Shown here: positions 8,638 through 15,346 of the stretch, one piece after another | How positions within the stretch are numbered: the first letter of the stretch is position 1 | Layout: the number at the start of each line of letters is the position of its first letter | Assembly (NCBI GenBank): GCA_002690445.1 | Contig: NZER01000233.1 | Location: forward strand, 1-22,178 | Direction: 5' to 3' | Source: Candidatus Pacearchaeota archaeon | Lineage (GTDB): Archaea; Nanoarchaeota; Nanoarchaeia; Pacearchaeales; GW2011-AR1 | Length of the DNA: 22,178 nt | The notes under the pieces: model-generated | Databases searched by the model: none | What the model was told of the DNA's origin: nothing | The model's input: the letters and a program-made list of their open reading frames with translations, nothing else | Translations under genes and position numbers: made by a program

Positions 8638-9033
8638 TTATTCCTCGTCGGACGGACTCACGGAGTTTCCCCGGTCTTCATCCCCGAGTGTCTCCTTTTC
8701 TTCAAACTCCGAACTGATGCTGGATTTCCAGTTCGCCGGGAGCTTGGATTTCCAGCCGTCCACGTCTGGCGTGAGGGGCGAGAGGGTTCCATCCTCATTC
8801 TCGTATTCCACCCCCTCCACCGCCAAACAGGATTTATCAAAAAAAGCTATCCGAGCCTCTTGGGTGCGGTTCTCCATACGCCGCCCCACTTGTTTAAACC
8901 GATTCTTGAGCAGGGAGGTGATCGCCTTGGCGAAGTCCTCATCATCATATGAGGGGAAAACCGCCACGATCTTATCATCGGACTCTTGGATGTAGAGTGG
9001 AACACGTACTTTTCGCCCTAAAATGACTGCCAT
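8638..9033 (-). CDS. Tail assembly chaperone, G-like
   Basis: The 131-aa protein sits immediately before the T frame and tape measure gene, the conserved position of tail assembly chaperones. The N-terminus (ILGRKVRVPLYIQESDDKIVAVFPSYDDEDFAKAITSLL) gives a small beta-alpha fold; the C-terminus is very acidic (EFEEKETLGDEDRGNS, SPSDEE). Families here diverge so far that gene order and the frameshift are better evidence than sequence. In lambda, gpG coats the tape measure protein and the minor gpGT product brings tube subunits; the same split is inferred here because the codons for R121-G122-N123 form the slippery run. The start is an ATG with AAGG about 10 nt upstream. Confidence 0.8.
   Translation of the reverse strand: MAVILGRKVRVPLYIQESDDKIVAVFPSYDDEDFAKAITSLLKNRFKQVGRRMENRTQEARIAFFDKSCLAVEGVEYENEDGTLSPLTPDVDGWKSKLPANWKSSISSEFEEKETLGDEDRGNSVSPSDEE
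8665..8671 (-). promoter_or_regulatory. Programmed -1 ribosomal frameshift site G-GGA-AAC
   Basis: On the minus strand the heptamer GGGAAAC lies in zero-frame phase G GGA AAC (codons 122-123 of the G gene), matching the X-XXY-YYZ rule and differing only in the last base from the lambda G/T site GGGAAAG. A one-base backward slip re-reads codons as GGG AAA and enters the T frame, which is open to 8345. I did not identify a convincing downstream pseudoknot by eye. Confidence 0.85.
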
Positions 9034-9058
9034 GTCACACTGCCTTTCTGTTTAGGGT

Positions 9059-9202
9059 TTAGTACTTTTTCAGCGCCTTTCGCGCCTTTTTGGAAACCTT
9101 AGCACTGCCACGTCCCGAGGGTTTCCGAAATGAAATAGTAGGGGTCTTGAGATTGAGCGTGGGTGCCCACAGGTAGGCATAGCTCTTGATTCCAGTCGGC
9201 AT
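9059..9202 (-). CDS. Small basic protein, 47 aa, unknown
   Basis: A 47-residue frame starts at ATG 9202 with a GAGG about 7-8 nt upstream (GAGGTTATAAAATG) and ends with TAA at 9059. The N-terminal half is mildly hydrophobic (GIKSYAYLWAPTLNLKTPTI); the C-terminal half is strongly basic (SFRKPSGRGSAKVSKKARKALKKY). It belongs to a run of three small Lys-rich genes between tail tube and chaperone. The good ribosome binding site, tight spacing and coding orientation support a real gene. No family was recognised; nucleic-acid binding or electrostatic contact with the acidic chaperones are possibilities only. Confidence 0.65.
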   Translation of the reverse strand: MPTGIKSYAYLWAPTLNLKTPTISFRKPSGRGSAKVSKKARKALKKY

Positions 9203-9229
9203 TTTATAACCTCGTAGTTTATTAAAGGG

Positions 9230-9376
9230 TTACCGTGAGGCGAAAGAAGATAAGAACCTCGTCCCGCCCTTGGGCTGTACTCTTTTCTTCTTTTTGGGTG
9301 CGGCCTTTTTTGGCTTCACCTTTTCTTTCTTATCCTTCTTTTTTTTCTGCTTAAGGTACCCGCTCCACGTTGCCAT
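9230..9376 (-). CDS. Lysine-rich small protein, 48 aa, unknown
   Basis: The 48-residue frame starts at ATG 9376, preceded by GAGG at 5 nt (GAGGTTCTGATG), and ends at TAA 9230. Nineteen of 48 residues are Lys or Arg, mostly in residues 9-32 (KQKKKKDKKEKVK, then PKKAAPKKKKR), giving an extremely cationic middle; the ends (MATWSGYL, RFLSSFASR) are not basic to the same degree. Such low-complexity sequence could arise by chance in A-rich DNA, but the ribosome binding site and position in a compact operon argue for expression. Function unknown; binding to nucleic acid or to acidic tail chaperones is inference. Confidence 0.6.
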   Translation of the reverse strand: MATWSGYLKQKKKKDKKEKVKPKKAAPKKKKRVQPKGGTRFLSSFASR

Positions 9377-9421
9377 CAGAACCTCATTGGCTTGGCGATC
9401 CGTTTCTTGCTGACCGCCGGG

Positions 9422-9721
9422 TTATTCATCTTCCAGATCCCCGCACTGGCAACTGTCAAGGAGCCACTGCAATTCTTCCACGTTGCCTTGCCCCGCGTCT
9501 ATGCGGGCCTGAACATTCCGCACGTTCACCTTTGCGGCTTGCGGCTCATCCTCTTCACCGCGTTTGAATACAACCATATACAGACCATCGCGGATCTTGC
9601 AGCCACTTATAAAGGTTGGAGGGAGCGAAACGGCAGTTACTCCGCTCCCCCCAAGGTCGCGACCAGAGCGTCCACTGCCACTGCCACTCTTGGCCTTAGC
9701 TTTGGCCTTTGCCTTTGCCAT
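9422..9721 (-). CDS. Small protein with AK-repeat N-terminus, 99 aa
   Basis: The gene starts at ATG 9721, two bases after the tail tube stop, with AGGT about 8 nt upstream. Residues 1-11 are an alternating Ala-Lys run, followed by a Ser/Gly/Arg-rich linker to about residue 30. Residues 30-99 appear folded (VTAVSLPPTFISGCKIRDGLYMV, then KVNVRNVQARIDAGQG) and end in an acidic tail with two cysteines (DSCQCGDLEDE). The position right after the tail tube is often held by small tail accessory or head-tail proteins. No known family was recognised. Confidence 0.75.
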   Translation of the reverse strand: MAKAKAKAKAKSGSGSGRSGRDLGGSGVTAVSLPPTFISGCKIRDGLYMVVFKRGEEDEPQAAKVNVRNVQARIDAGQGNVEELQWLLDSCQCGDLEDE

Positions 9722-9723
9722 GA

Positions 9724-10812
9724 TTAACCTGCGTATGCGGTTTGGGCATTAAATACGTCAATGATGACAGAGCCGAATGGATCGGGCGTTCCGGTATCTG
9801 TCTCGTCCCACAGCGGCAGAAACGTCAGCGTCTCGGTGATGCGCCCCCCGTCATCCGCGACATCAGCGGACTGTAAGACGCATTTGGGGACGGTGAAACA
9901 CGCGCCGTAGTTATACCCCGCATCAATCGCCGCGCCTTTAAATCGCACCTGAAGGCCGTACGTGGTCTGATCGTTCAGACCGTCCCGGTAGGTGTCGTCT
10001 TGCCACAGCTTGGTGATGGTGATGGTCTGCGTCCGAGCCGTCTTTTCTGCGATATTGTAGATTTTGTCACCGCCCACTTGGTACAGGAAATCCCGGTCCA
10101 CGTTGTTCTGATAAGCGTATTCAAAGCTGTTCAGTTGCGTGGTGATATTAGTGGGCGAAGCAAAATCAAAAGCGGTAACATCATTATTGGTGTCTTCAGT
10201 GGCCCCGTCATAAACGCCCGTGGCAATGCAAGCCCCGGCAACGGACCCACTTATCGGATCTTCGGAAATCTCAGCACGACCCGCATCGGTAGTCTCCGTC
10301 ACCGTCCCGCACCCGTAGCACGTGCTGGTCAATGAGGCGAACTGGTTGGCTCCACGATTTACGGAGAAATTGAACCCGTCCACGAATACACCGGGGTATA
10401 TTTTTTGAACGCTGGAAGCCCCTCCTAAAACGCCCTCGGCGGTAAAAGAGTAAAGCGTGTCATTATCCGCGCCCGATGTGGTGATCTGGTGCTTGCGGGC
10501 GTTGGTGGCCCCTCCGGGCGTTGTCGTGGTTACTTTGCTGATCCCGTATGCCGCTATCGTTGCCAGCGTGTGGGGCTTCACCCGTGCTGAAGCGATGGGC
10601 AACGCCACGGACTTATTCGTCAAAAACTGCTCCGTTGGTTCCTCGGTCCCGCCAATCGTGTCATTGTTATTCACCACTCCAACCTCGCGATTGGTGATGA
10701 CCCCGGCATCCGCTTTTATCTGCGAATCCGTAGCGATAGCGGTGCCATAGGTAGTTTCCTTGGTTGCCGCTGATACGTATAACTTGCGTAGTCTGTTCAG
10801 ATTGGTAGCCAC
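9724..10812 (-). CDS. Major tail (tube) protein
   Basis: The 362-aa protein lies between the tail terminator and the chaperones, the standard place for the tube subunit of a long-tailed phage. It starts with GTG, not ATG, with AAGGAG 7 nt upstream, the best ribosome binding site of the tail module, as expected for an abundant protein. The sequence is beta-rich and Thr/Gly-rich (NREVGVVNNNDTIGGTEEPTEQF, KRYTFTAEG-like LYSFTAEGVLGG, VDGFNFSVNRGANQF), with the central FNFSVNRG strand region resembling tail tube proteins. The C-terminus (TETLTFLPLWDETDTG) also fits. No sheath gene follows, so the tail is inferred to be non-contractile. A central CYGCG pair of cysteines near residue 165 could bind metal or form a disulfide; significance unknown. 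Confidence 0.85.
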   Translation of the reverse strand: MATNLNRLRKLYVSAATKETTYGTAIATDSQIKADAGVITNREVGVVNNNDTIGGTEEPTEQFLTNKSVALPIASARVKPHTLATIAAYGISKVTTTTPGGATNARKHQITTSGADNDTLYSFTAEGVLGGASSVQKIYPGVFVDGFNFSVNRGANQFASLTSTCYGCGTVTETTDAGRAEISEDPISGSVAGACIATGVYDGATEDTNNDVTAFDFASPTNITTQLNSFEYAYQNNVDRDFLYQVGGDKIYNIAEKTARTQTITITKLWQDDTYRDGLNDQTTYGLQVRFKGAAIDAGYNYGACFTVPKCVLQSADVADDGGRITETLTFLPLWDETDTGTPDPFGSVIIDVFNAQTAYAG

Positions 10813-10833
10813 GATATTGCTCCTTGTCTGCCG

Positions 10834-11865
10834 TTAGTAAGTTAGGCCGAAGCCGATGGAAAAGCTGATTTCTGCGAACCCCCGAAATCGGTGTGCAAGC
10901 TCCCCAACCGTGAGGTCGAGGTCTGCCACGTTGCACGTGAGGGTGCCTTTTTCGGCCCCGCCGATCACTTCAGGCATACGCGCCATTTGCCTTGTGGGTA
11001 GATACTGCTGTGTCAGGCACCGCTCTACCCGTGCAGTGTGTTCCAGTAGGTCACTTTTCAAGGTGGGGAGGTCGTAGGCTTCACGAACCACCACCACCGA
11101 GCCAAGCAACCCCACTTGCGTCACCCCGCTGATCTGCTCCACGGACTGCGAAGAAAAAGACACCTCCGTCGATATGGCCGGGAGTTGGTAATCCATGTAC
11201 GTGCCGAAATCCTCCCGATGCTCTTGCTCCCATAAATTAACCTCGTATGCACCTCCTGAACCCAAGGCTGTGTCCTCCTGTAGGGCCTTGATGACGAACT
11301 CCGCGCCTATGTTATACAGGTCATCATTGGCGTAGCTTGTGGTGGGCGAGGCCACCGTTGCGGTGTCCGTTGGCTCGGTGACCAAGACCCGTATATCGGC
11401 TATCAACTCAGCCACGCCGCGAAAGGTGTTGGTGTTCTCTATCTCCGTGCTGTCCATAATCACATTCGTGATGTCTATCTCCACCGATCCCGTGGAGCCG
11501 TCTATCTCTGACGGCAGATCGTCCAACTGCTTGGCTAACTCATACTGCTGACTCAAGACCCTTGATATTCGCGCCGTGATAGCCTTCAGGCTCTGCTTGG
11601 TAGATCGTATCTCATAGCCCTCATTAACCACCACAATCGACGCTGTGAAGTTGCGCGTCTGCACCAGCGCCACGGCTTCACGTGTCGCGCTCCCAAACCG
11701 AGCTTCCACCGAGGCGGCGGGTAAGCCAACTTCTTGGTATTCTTCCGCGTTCTCCAAATGCTTCTGGCGTATCGTGTTCAGTTCCAACGTGCCGCCCGAC
11801 CCGAGCTTGCTGTCGGCGGTCAGGACATCCACAATATTGCCTTCTATTATACTATAGTCGCTCAA
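10834..11865 (-). CDS. Probable tail terminator, internally duplicated
   Basis: The 343-aa protein lies between the gp10-like gene and the tail tube gene, where siphoviruses encode the tail terminator that caps the tube and joins the head. It consists of two homologous halves of about 165 residues. NIVDVLTADSKLGSGGTLELN (residues about 10-30) matches FVIKALQEDTALGSGGAYEVN in the second half, followed in both by a Glu-rich segment, LPA(A/I)S, a VVVxE strand, an ArgValLeu-SQQY/LTQQY helix and FRG(V/F)AE near each end. The listed start is a TTG forming a TTGA overlap with the upstream stop; a GTG at 11832 has a better GAAGG ribosome binding site 7 nt upstream and may be the true start, giving 332 aa. 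Known terminators such as lambda gpU act as hexamers of a single domain. Assignment is by position and fold style. Confidence 0.65.
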   Translation of the reverse strand: MSDYSIIEGNIVDVLTADSKLGSGGTLELNTIRQKHLENAEEYQEVGLPAASVEARFGSATREAVALVQTRNFTASIVVVNEGYEIRSTKQSLKAITARISRVLSQQYELAKQLDDLPSEIDGSTGSVEIDITNVIMDSTEIENTNTFRGVAELIADIRVLVTEPTDTATVASPTTSYANDDLYNIGAEFVIKALQEDTALGSGGAYEVNLWEQEHREDFGTYMDYQLPAISTEVSFSSQSVEQISGVTQVGLLGSVVVVREAYDLPTLKSDLLEHTARVERCLTQQYLPTRQMARMPEVIGGAEKGTLTCNVADLDLTVGELAHRFRGFAEISFSIGFGLTY

Positions 11866-12395
11866 GGCGCGTTTCCCGGCACCTTGCCCGTCATTAGATA
11901 ATCGCTGGCTAATTTATTTAGGTAGCTCAGATCCTTTTTCGTGAAAAAGAGGAAGGGGCGCATCTTCTGTTGAGCGGCGGCATAGTTGATATTGGTGCCA
12001 ATCTTTATCTTTGAGCGGGTGATGTCCACCACGCCGAGGGTCGCATTGTTGCGAAGCGTCGACGTGTCTTGCATAATAGAATCGCCCTTGGAAACCCGCG
12101 ATGTCCCCGATGCCCGTAGACGCCCTAAGACCTTCCCCTTGCCCCTGACCTTGGCTACGCCGCCCCACGCGGGTATAACCGTCCCGTCTTTCCGCGTATA
12201 CTGAGGGGCGAAATACTTCCATTTCACGCCGCGCCATGTCCCGCCGAGGCGATTCTTCTCAAAGGTGTTATCGGTCATCACCCCCATATAGCGATGGAAG
12301 ACCCTTAACACCTTCTGCATCCCATCGCCGCGTTCCTGTATCTCCTCAAAACGCCGCTTGAGATCGCCCGACATCCGCATTACCACCTCAGTCAT
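11862..12395 (-). CDS. Virion morphogenesis / gp10-like tail completion protein
   Basis: The start chosen is the ATG at 12395, which makes an ATGA overlap with the adaptor stop; the longer frame to 12434 would run deep into the adaptor gene. The resulting protein is 177 aa. The N-terminal helix (SGDLKRRFEEIQERGDGMQKVLRVFHRYMG) followed by VMTDNTFEKNR, then a Gly-rich region, a (N)INYAAAQQK segment and RPFLFFTKKDLSYL are characteristic of the phage virion morphogenesis family (Mu gpG / P2 gpS-like tail completion) and of HK97 gp10-like proteins that act in the neck. Position between the adaptor and tail terminator agrees. Highly basic central region (RKDGTVIP, KVRGKGKVLGRLR). Confidence 0.8.
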   Translation of the reverse strand: MTEVVMRMSGDLKRRFEEIQERGDGMQKVLRVFHRYMGVMTDNTFEKNRLGGTWRGVKWKYFAPQYTRKDGTVIPAWGGVAKVRGKGKVLGRLRASGTSRVSKGDSIMQDTSTLRNNATLGVVDITRSKIKIGTNINYAAAQQKMRPFLFFTKKDLSYLNKLASDYLMTGKVPGNAP

Positions 12396-13039
12396 ACGCG
12401 CACCACCGCACCGGAAGTGACCTGAAAGTTCCACGTGCTTTCGGGTTTGGCTATGGCCGTCCGCGAAGCCTCGGCCATCTGCAACAGCGTCCGCGCTTGG
12501 GTCATAGCCGCCGCCGCCGCCAAGTCTTCAGGATTATTGCGAAGGATGATATACGCCAGATGAAGGCAATAATAAATTGAAGCCTGACGTATTATGTAGG
12601 GGGTGCCGAAATTGACCGGAGCTTGATCCAAGAACATCTGTTGCGCGGCGGGTTCATACGTCACCGTGTTCGCGCCTGAATCAAACGCCGTCACCCTGTA
12701 CTCTTGGGAATCATCCACCAGACCCGTGAAATTCTTGTCTCGATCACTCCACTGATAATCGCCCACCACCCGAAAGCGGTCACTGACGGCGGGGTTGTTG
12801 GTGCCACTGCCTATCACCACCGTGGAATCGCCCGAAGCGTGATCTGCTTGGTTGACAACCCATGAATAGGCCGTAGATACCGGAGCGAAAGGGCTGGTGC
12901 CGGGATATACGGAATCTACCCAGTTCTTGGCTACGATACGGAGCTTGGTGGTGCGTTGCGCCTCTGAAGCCAATTGACTACTCGTCAAAGACGGGAGTAA
13001 GTCCGTTATATCGGCATCGGCATTATAATAATGGGCCAT
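12392..13039 (-). CDS. Head-tail connector / adaptor protein
   Basis: The 215-aa protein is the first neck gene after the capsid. Its ATG overlaps the stop of the preceding 54-aa gene (TAATG). The N-terminus MAHYYNADADITDLLPSL and the C-terminal helical part (ASIYYCLHLAYIILRNNPEDLAAAAAMTQARTLL) resemble head-tail connector proteins of the gp6/gp15 type, which are helical bundles docked under the portal. Between them, residues about 55-135 form a beta insert (VIGSGTNNPAVSDRFRVVGDYQW, EYRVTAFDSGANTVTYEP). Similar NDxxxVxG...VTAV beta inserts occur in the capsid and hub proteins of this window. Assignment by position and helical layout. Confidence 0.7.
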   Translation of the reverse strand: MAHYYNADADITDLLPSLTSSQLASEAQRTTKLRIVAKNWVDSVYPGTSPFAPVSTAYSWVVNQADHASGDSTVVIGSGTNNPAVSDRFRVVGDYQWSDRDKNFTGLVDDSQEYRVTAFDSGANTVTYEPAAQQMFLDQAPVNFGTPYIIRQASIYYCLHLAYIILRNNPEDLAAAAAMTQARTLLQMAEASRTAIAKPESTWNFQVTSGAVVRV

Positions 13040-13203
13040 TATTGGGCTTTCTTAGGCCGACCCCTCTTCTTAGGGACGGGGGGGGCCTCGGACGGGGCCG
13101 CGCCTTCTTTAAACTCCGTCATTGTTTTAGGATCGAAATCCCCGGCATTGATAACGATATAATCGCCCTTGCCGTCCTCAATCTTGACAACATTAACAGC
13201 CAT
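13039..13203 (-). CDS. Small protein with AT-hook-like C-terminus, 54 aa
   Basis: A 54-residue frame runs from ATG 13203 to TAA 13039, whose last bases overlap the adaptor ATG (TAATG). The N-terminus VNVVKIEDGKGDYIVINAGDFDP is a plausible beta hairpin; a Pro-rich linker follows, and the C-terminus is VPKKRGRPKKAQ. The RGRP core with flanking Lys residues is the AT-hook motif that inserts in the minor groove of AT-rich DNA, although short proteins of this style are frequent after phage capsid genes and may have other roles. The coupled start, frame-long coding pattern and position in the operon support a real gene; the weak point is a poor Shine-Dalgarno (only GAG about 9 nt upstream). Confidence 0.75.
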   Translation of the reverse strand: MAVNVVKIEDGKGDYIVINAGDFDPKTMTEFKEGAAPSEAPPVPKKRGRPKKAQ

Positions 13204-13236
13204 ATAAGTCTCGTCTTTGTATTGGAAAAGGAGGAG

Positions 13237-13262
13237 CTTGGGGAGCCAAAAGACCCCCCAAG
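13237..13262 (-). terminator. Hairpin after major capsid gene
   Basis: The gap downstream of the capsid stop contains an inverted repeat: CTTGGGG at 13237-13243 and CCCCAAG at 13256-13262 on the plus strand, a 7-bp perfect stem with a 12-nt loop. In the transcript it lies between the capsid and the 54-aa gene. No immediate U-run follows (CTCCTCC then TTTT), so it is more likely a partial terminator, an RNA-processing site or an mRNA-stability element that lets the capsid be made in excess over neck genes. Confidence 0.4.
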
Positions 13263-13271
13263 CCCATCTAA

Positions 13272-14423
13272 TTACCCGAGGATCAAAGCCGCCAACTCAG
13301 GCCGCACCAATGCGCCACCATACAGGATGTCGTAACTGACGCGGGTCTGCTTGAACTCGCGGTTGACTTCAACGCGCAAGGACAGGCCCGAAACTGGATC
13401 GACATTAGCCATGACGTTATCGCCACCCACCAACATCCCGTCTTCCAACGGACGCGAGGCAAAGGCGAAAGCATCCCGGTGAAACAGCAAGTTGCGGGTG
13501 AACGCCGCCGCTGAAGCCGTGAAGGTCAAAGCCGCATTGTTAGCCACCGCCGCCCCAAGAGCCGGGGTGATCGTCAGGCGATAGTCACCGCCAGAGGCTA
13601 CCGCCGTCACGATATGGGCTGGCGTATCCCCAGCCACGGTGAAGATGTCACCGACTACCGGGGTGTTTGAACCCGTATCCACGTCAATGTAGGTCAGCCC
13701 AGCGGCGAAGCCGCCGCCGCCATTAGCCAGCCAACCCGTGGGCGTTCCGTTGGAATTAATGTGGGTCTGGACGTTCTGATCCACAACCCAAGTCGCACCC
13801 AACTTTTCGCCAATATTACCACGGACGATGCCCTCGGTGTCACCTCGCCATGCGGTGCTTTGCATGGCTTCCAGCCCGATAGCGTTGGCTTCCGCATCCG
13901 CATTGATGACACAATAGCGGTCATCCAGTGGGGCCGCCGAGTTGTTCAGTTCCTTACGGGCATCAATAAATGCCGAAAGATTACTGGCAAACGGGGTGGT
14001 TCCAGCTACACCGCCATTCTGACTGATGCCGTTGGTGGACGAAGACGCCAGATCCATGATAAAGATGTCAACTTTATTAGCCAACGCCTTGATCGCTTCA
14101 CTGGCTTGCATCGGCATGAGGTTGTTGACCTCGACGTTCTTCAGTTCCTCATCCGTGAGGTTAAATGCCGCCTCGTACCACTGATCGAGTGCGATAGTGG
14201 CCTTGGTAGGACTGAGGTCAGTAACCGCCTGAGAAGTTGTACCGGGGGTCACCGCATTGGCGGTGATGGCAGACGGGATCGGCACGTCAATAGTTGACCC
14301 CGATTGTGCCGCAAGGGCATCATACGCCCGATTAACGAGGCGCGGCATGATGGACTGCTGGCGCAGAGCCATCAATCCCTGTGCGAGTAGTTGGGGGATT
14401 ACATTAGTGAGAGAATTAGCCAC
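13272..14423 (-). CDS. Major capsid protein, P22-coat-like
   Basis: The 383-aa protein follows the scaffold, starts with GTG (AGGGAG 7 nt upstream) and has the layout of P22-type coat proteins of the HK97 fold. The N-terminal helix region (MANSLTNVIPQLLAQGLMALRQQSIMPRLVN) and STIDVPIPS begin the domain. Residues about 225-305 contain a beta-rich insertion (YIDVDTGSNTPVVGDIFTVAG, HIVTAVASGGDYRLTITP), comparable with the I-domain-like insertion of P22 coat relatives. The near C-terminal NLLFHRDAFAFASRPL and LSLRVEVNREFKQTRVSYDILYG are typical of this group. No N-terminal delta domain or adjacent protease is seen; a separate scaffold gene upstream fits a scaffold-dependent assembly. P22-family attribution is by recognition of these motifs, not by alignment. 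Confidence 0.9.
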   Translation of the reverse strand: MANSLTNVIPQLLAQGLMALRQQSIMPRLVNRAYDALAAQSGSTIDVPIPSAITANAVTPGTTSQAVTDLSPTKATIALDQWYEAAFNLTDEELKNVEVNNLMPMQASEAIKALANKVDIFIMDLASSSTNGISQNGGVAGTTPFASNLSAFIDARKELNNSAAPLDDRYCVINADAEANAIGLEAMQSTAWRGDTEGIVRGNIGEKLGATWVVDQNVQTHINSNGTPTGWLANGGGGFAAGLTYIDVDTGSNTPVVGDIFTVAGDTPAHIVTAVASGGDYRLTITPALGAAVANNAALTFTASAAAFTRNLLFHRDAFAFASRPLEDGMLVGGDNVMANVDPVSGLSLRVEVNREFKQTRVSYDILYGGALVRPELAALILG

Positions 14424-14550
14424 GGGTAGGCTCCCTTCGTTTGTTGAAAGTTAAAGGTCATCAACAAGCGAGCAAGGCCCACCGGACCATTCGGCAAGGG
14501 ATCACCGACCCCGTGCTTATGCTACTGCTGTGTTTTTGCTTCTTCTGCTA
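14424..14550. other. Scaffold-capsid intergenic region
   Basis: This 127-bp gap is the second longest non-array gap in the window. On the minus strand it contains only very short open frames (for example GTG ATC CCT TGC, ending after 14 codons) and no strong inverted repeat or U-run that I could see. The capsid ribosome binding site AGGGAG lies at its left end. A capsid-specific promoter or processing site is possible but no clear -10/-35 pair is visible. Confidence 0.4.
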
Positions 14551-15339
14551 CTATGAGGCTTTCAATTTTGTCTTGCCTGAAGCGATGTCTTCAAGGCTGT
14601 CTTGAAACCCTTTCTTGTCCTCTCGGCGCAACATATCCCCCGCACCACTGGGGGCCGTCGTGGCCGATCCGGTAGCACCGCCACCGGATGAAGACGCAAA
14701 TGCCCAGCTAAAGGAAAGCGTCTGCTCCTCCACCCATTCAGGAACTTCTTTAGGTGAGCCGGGATTCGCATCCGAATAAATGGGAGTACCACCCCCATCC
14801 AACTGCACTGCCTTGCCATCCAATGTCGTCCACCCCTGTTCTTTGGCCTTGGCAATTAAAAACTCCTCGGCACCGGGACGGGCGTGGGCGGCATTGGCTG
14901 CTTTCAGGATTTCCTCGTCTAATGCTTTGCGGGAAAGCATTGCATCGCGATCCTTGATGCCGCTTTCCAACGCCTTAATCTGCTTCTTCAGCGGCTCAGA
15001 AACTTTGGAAAGCTCGGTAGCTATAAGCTCCTCGACTTGCCCTGCCTCAATGAGATTCTTGCGCGTCAGATCAGACTCGGACTTTTCCCATTGCTGATAC
15101 TTGTCAAGGTCAACACCGTCGAACTTGGACAACGCCTCAGCCGCTTTCTTACTGTCTTCAGTCAACTTGATATTGGATTCGCGGAACTCATCCAAGGCCA
15201 CCTTCTCGACATAGCCGGGAAGCGCCCCGTCCACCGTCAAGGCGAATGTGCCGTCACCCTGACGGTCATACAGACCATGCACCGCTTCATCCACTTCTTC
15301 AAGGGACCGAACCACTGCCTTTAAAGGATTCTCTGCCAC
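14551..15339 (-). CDS. Capsid scaffold protein
   Basis: The gene lies directly upstream of the capsid gene, the usual scaffold position. I chose the GTG at 15339, giving 262 aa, because AGGAGG at 15347-15352 is 7 nt from it but only 1 nt from an in-frame TTG at 15345. Residues about 60-160 are charged and helical with heptad-like patterning (EDSKKAAEALSKFDGVDLDKYQQWEKSE, LSKVSEPLKKQIKALESGIKDRDAML), expected for the rod-like scaffold dimer. A Ser/Gly/Ala-rich flexible region (SSSGGGATGSATTAPSGAG) precedes a basic C-terminus (MLRREDKKGFQDSL, ASGKTKLKAS), like the coat-binding tail of known scaffolds. No protease motif is seen, so it may leave the procapsid intact or be degraded by another enzyme. 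Confidence 0.8.
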   Translation of the reverse strand: MAENPLKAVVRSLEEVDEAVHGLYDRQGDGTFALTVDGALPGYVEKVALDEFRESNIKLTEDSKKAAEALSKFDGVDLDKYQQWEKSESDLTRKNLIEAGQVEELIATELSKVSEPLKKQIKALESGIKDRDAMLSRKALDEEILKAANAAHARPGAEEFLIAKAKEQGWTTLDGKAVQLDGGGTPIYSDANPGSPKEVPEWVEEQTLSFSWAFASSSGGGATGSATTAPSGAGDMLRREDKKGFQDSLEDIASGKTKLKAS

Positions 15340-15346
15340 AAACAAA

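Noticed and set aside
12396..12434. Longer start for the virion morphogenesis gene (MELSGHFRCGGAR extension)
   Set aside because: The extension overlaps the adaptor coding end, while the ATG at 12395 forms a typical ATGA coupling; the extension does not resemble a conserved N-terminus.
13761..14297. A 178-codon plus-strand frame inside the capsid gene
   Set aside because: It is a shadow of the capsid reading frame; composition is that of antisense translation and there is no ribosome binding site or family resemblance.
13272..15339. Prohead protease fused to scaffold or capsid
   Set aside because: No Ser-His protease motif, ClpP-like or HK97 protease-like signature is visible in the scaffold or capsid proteins.
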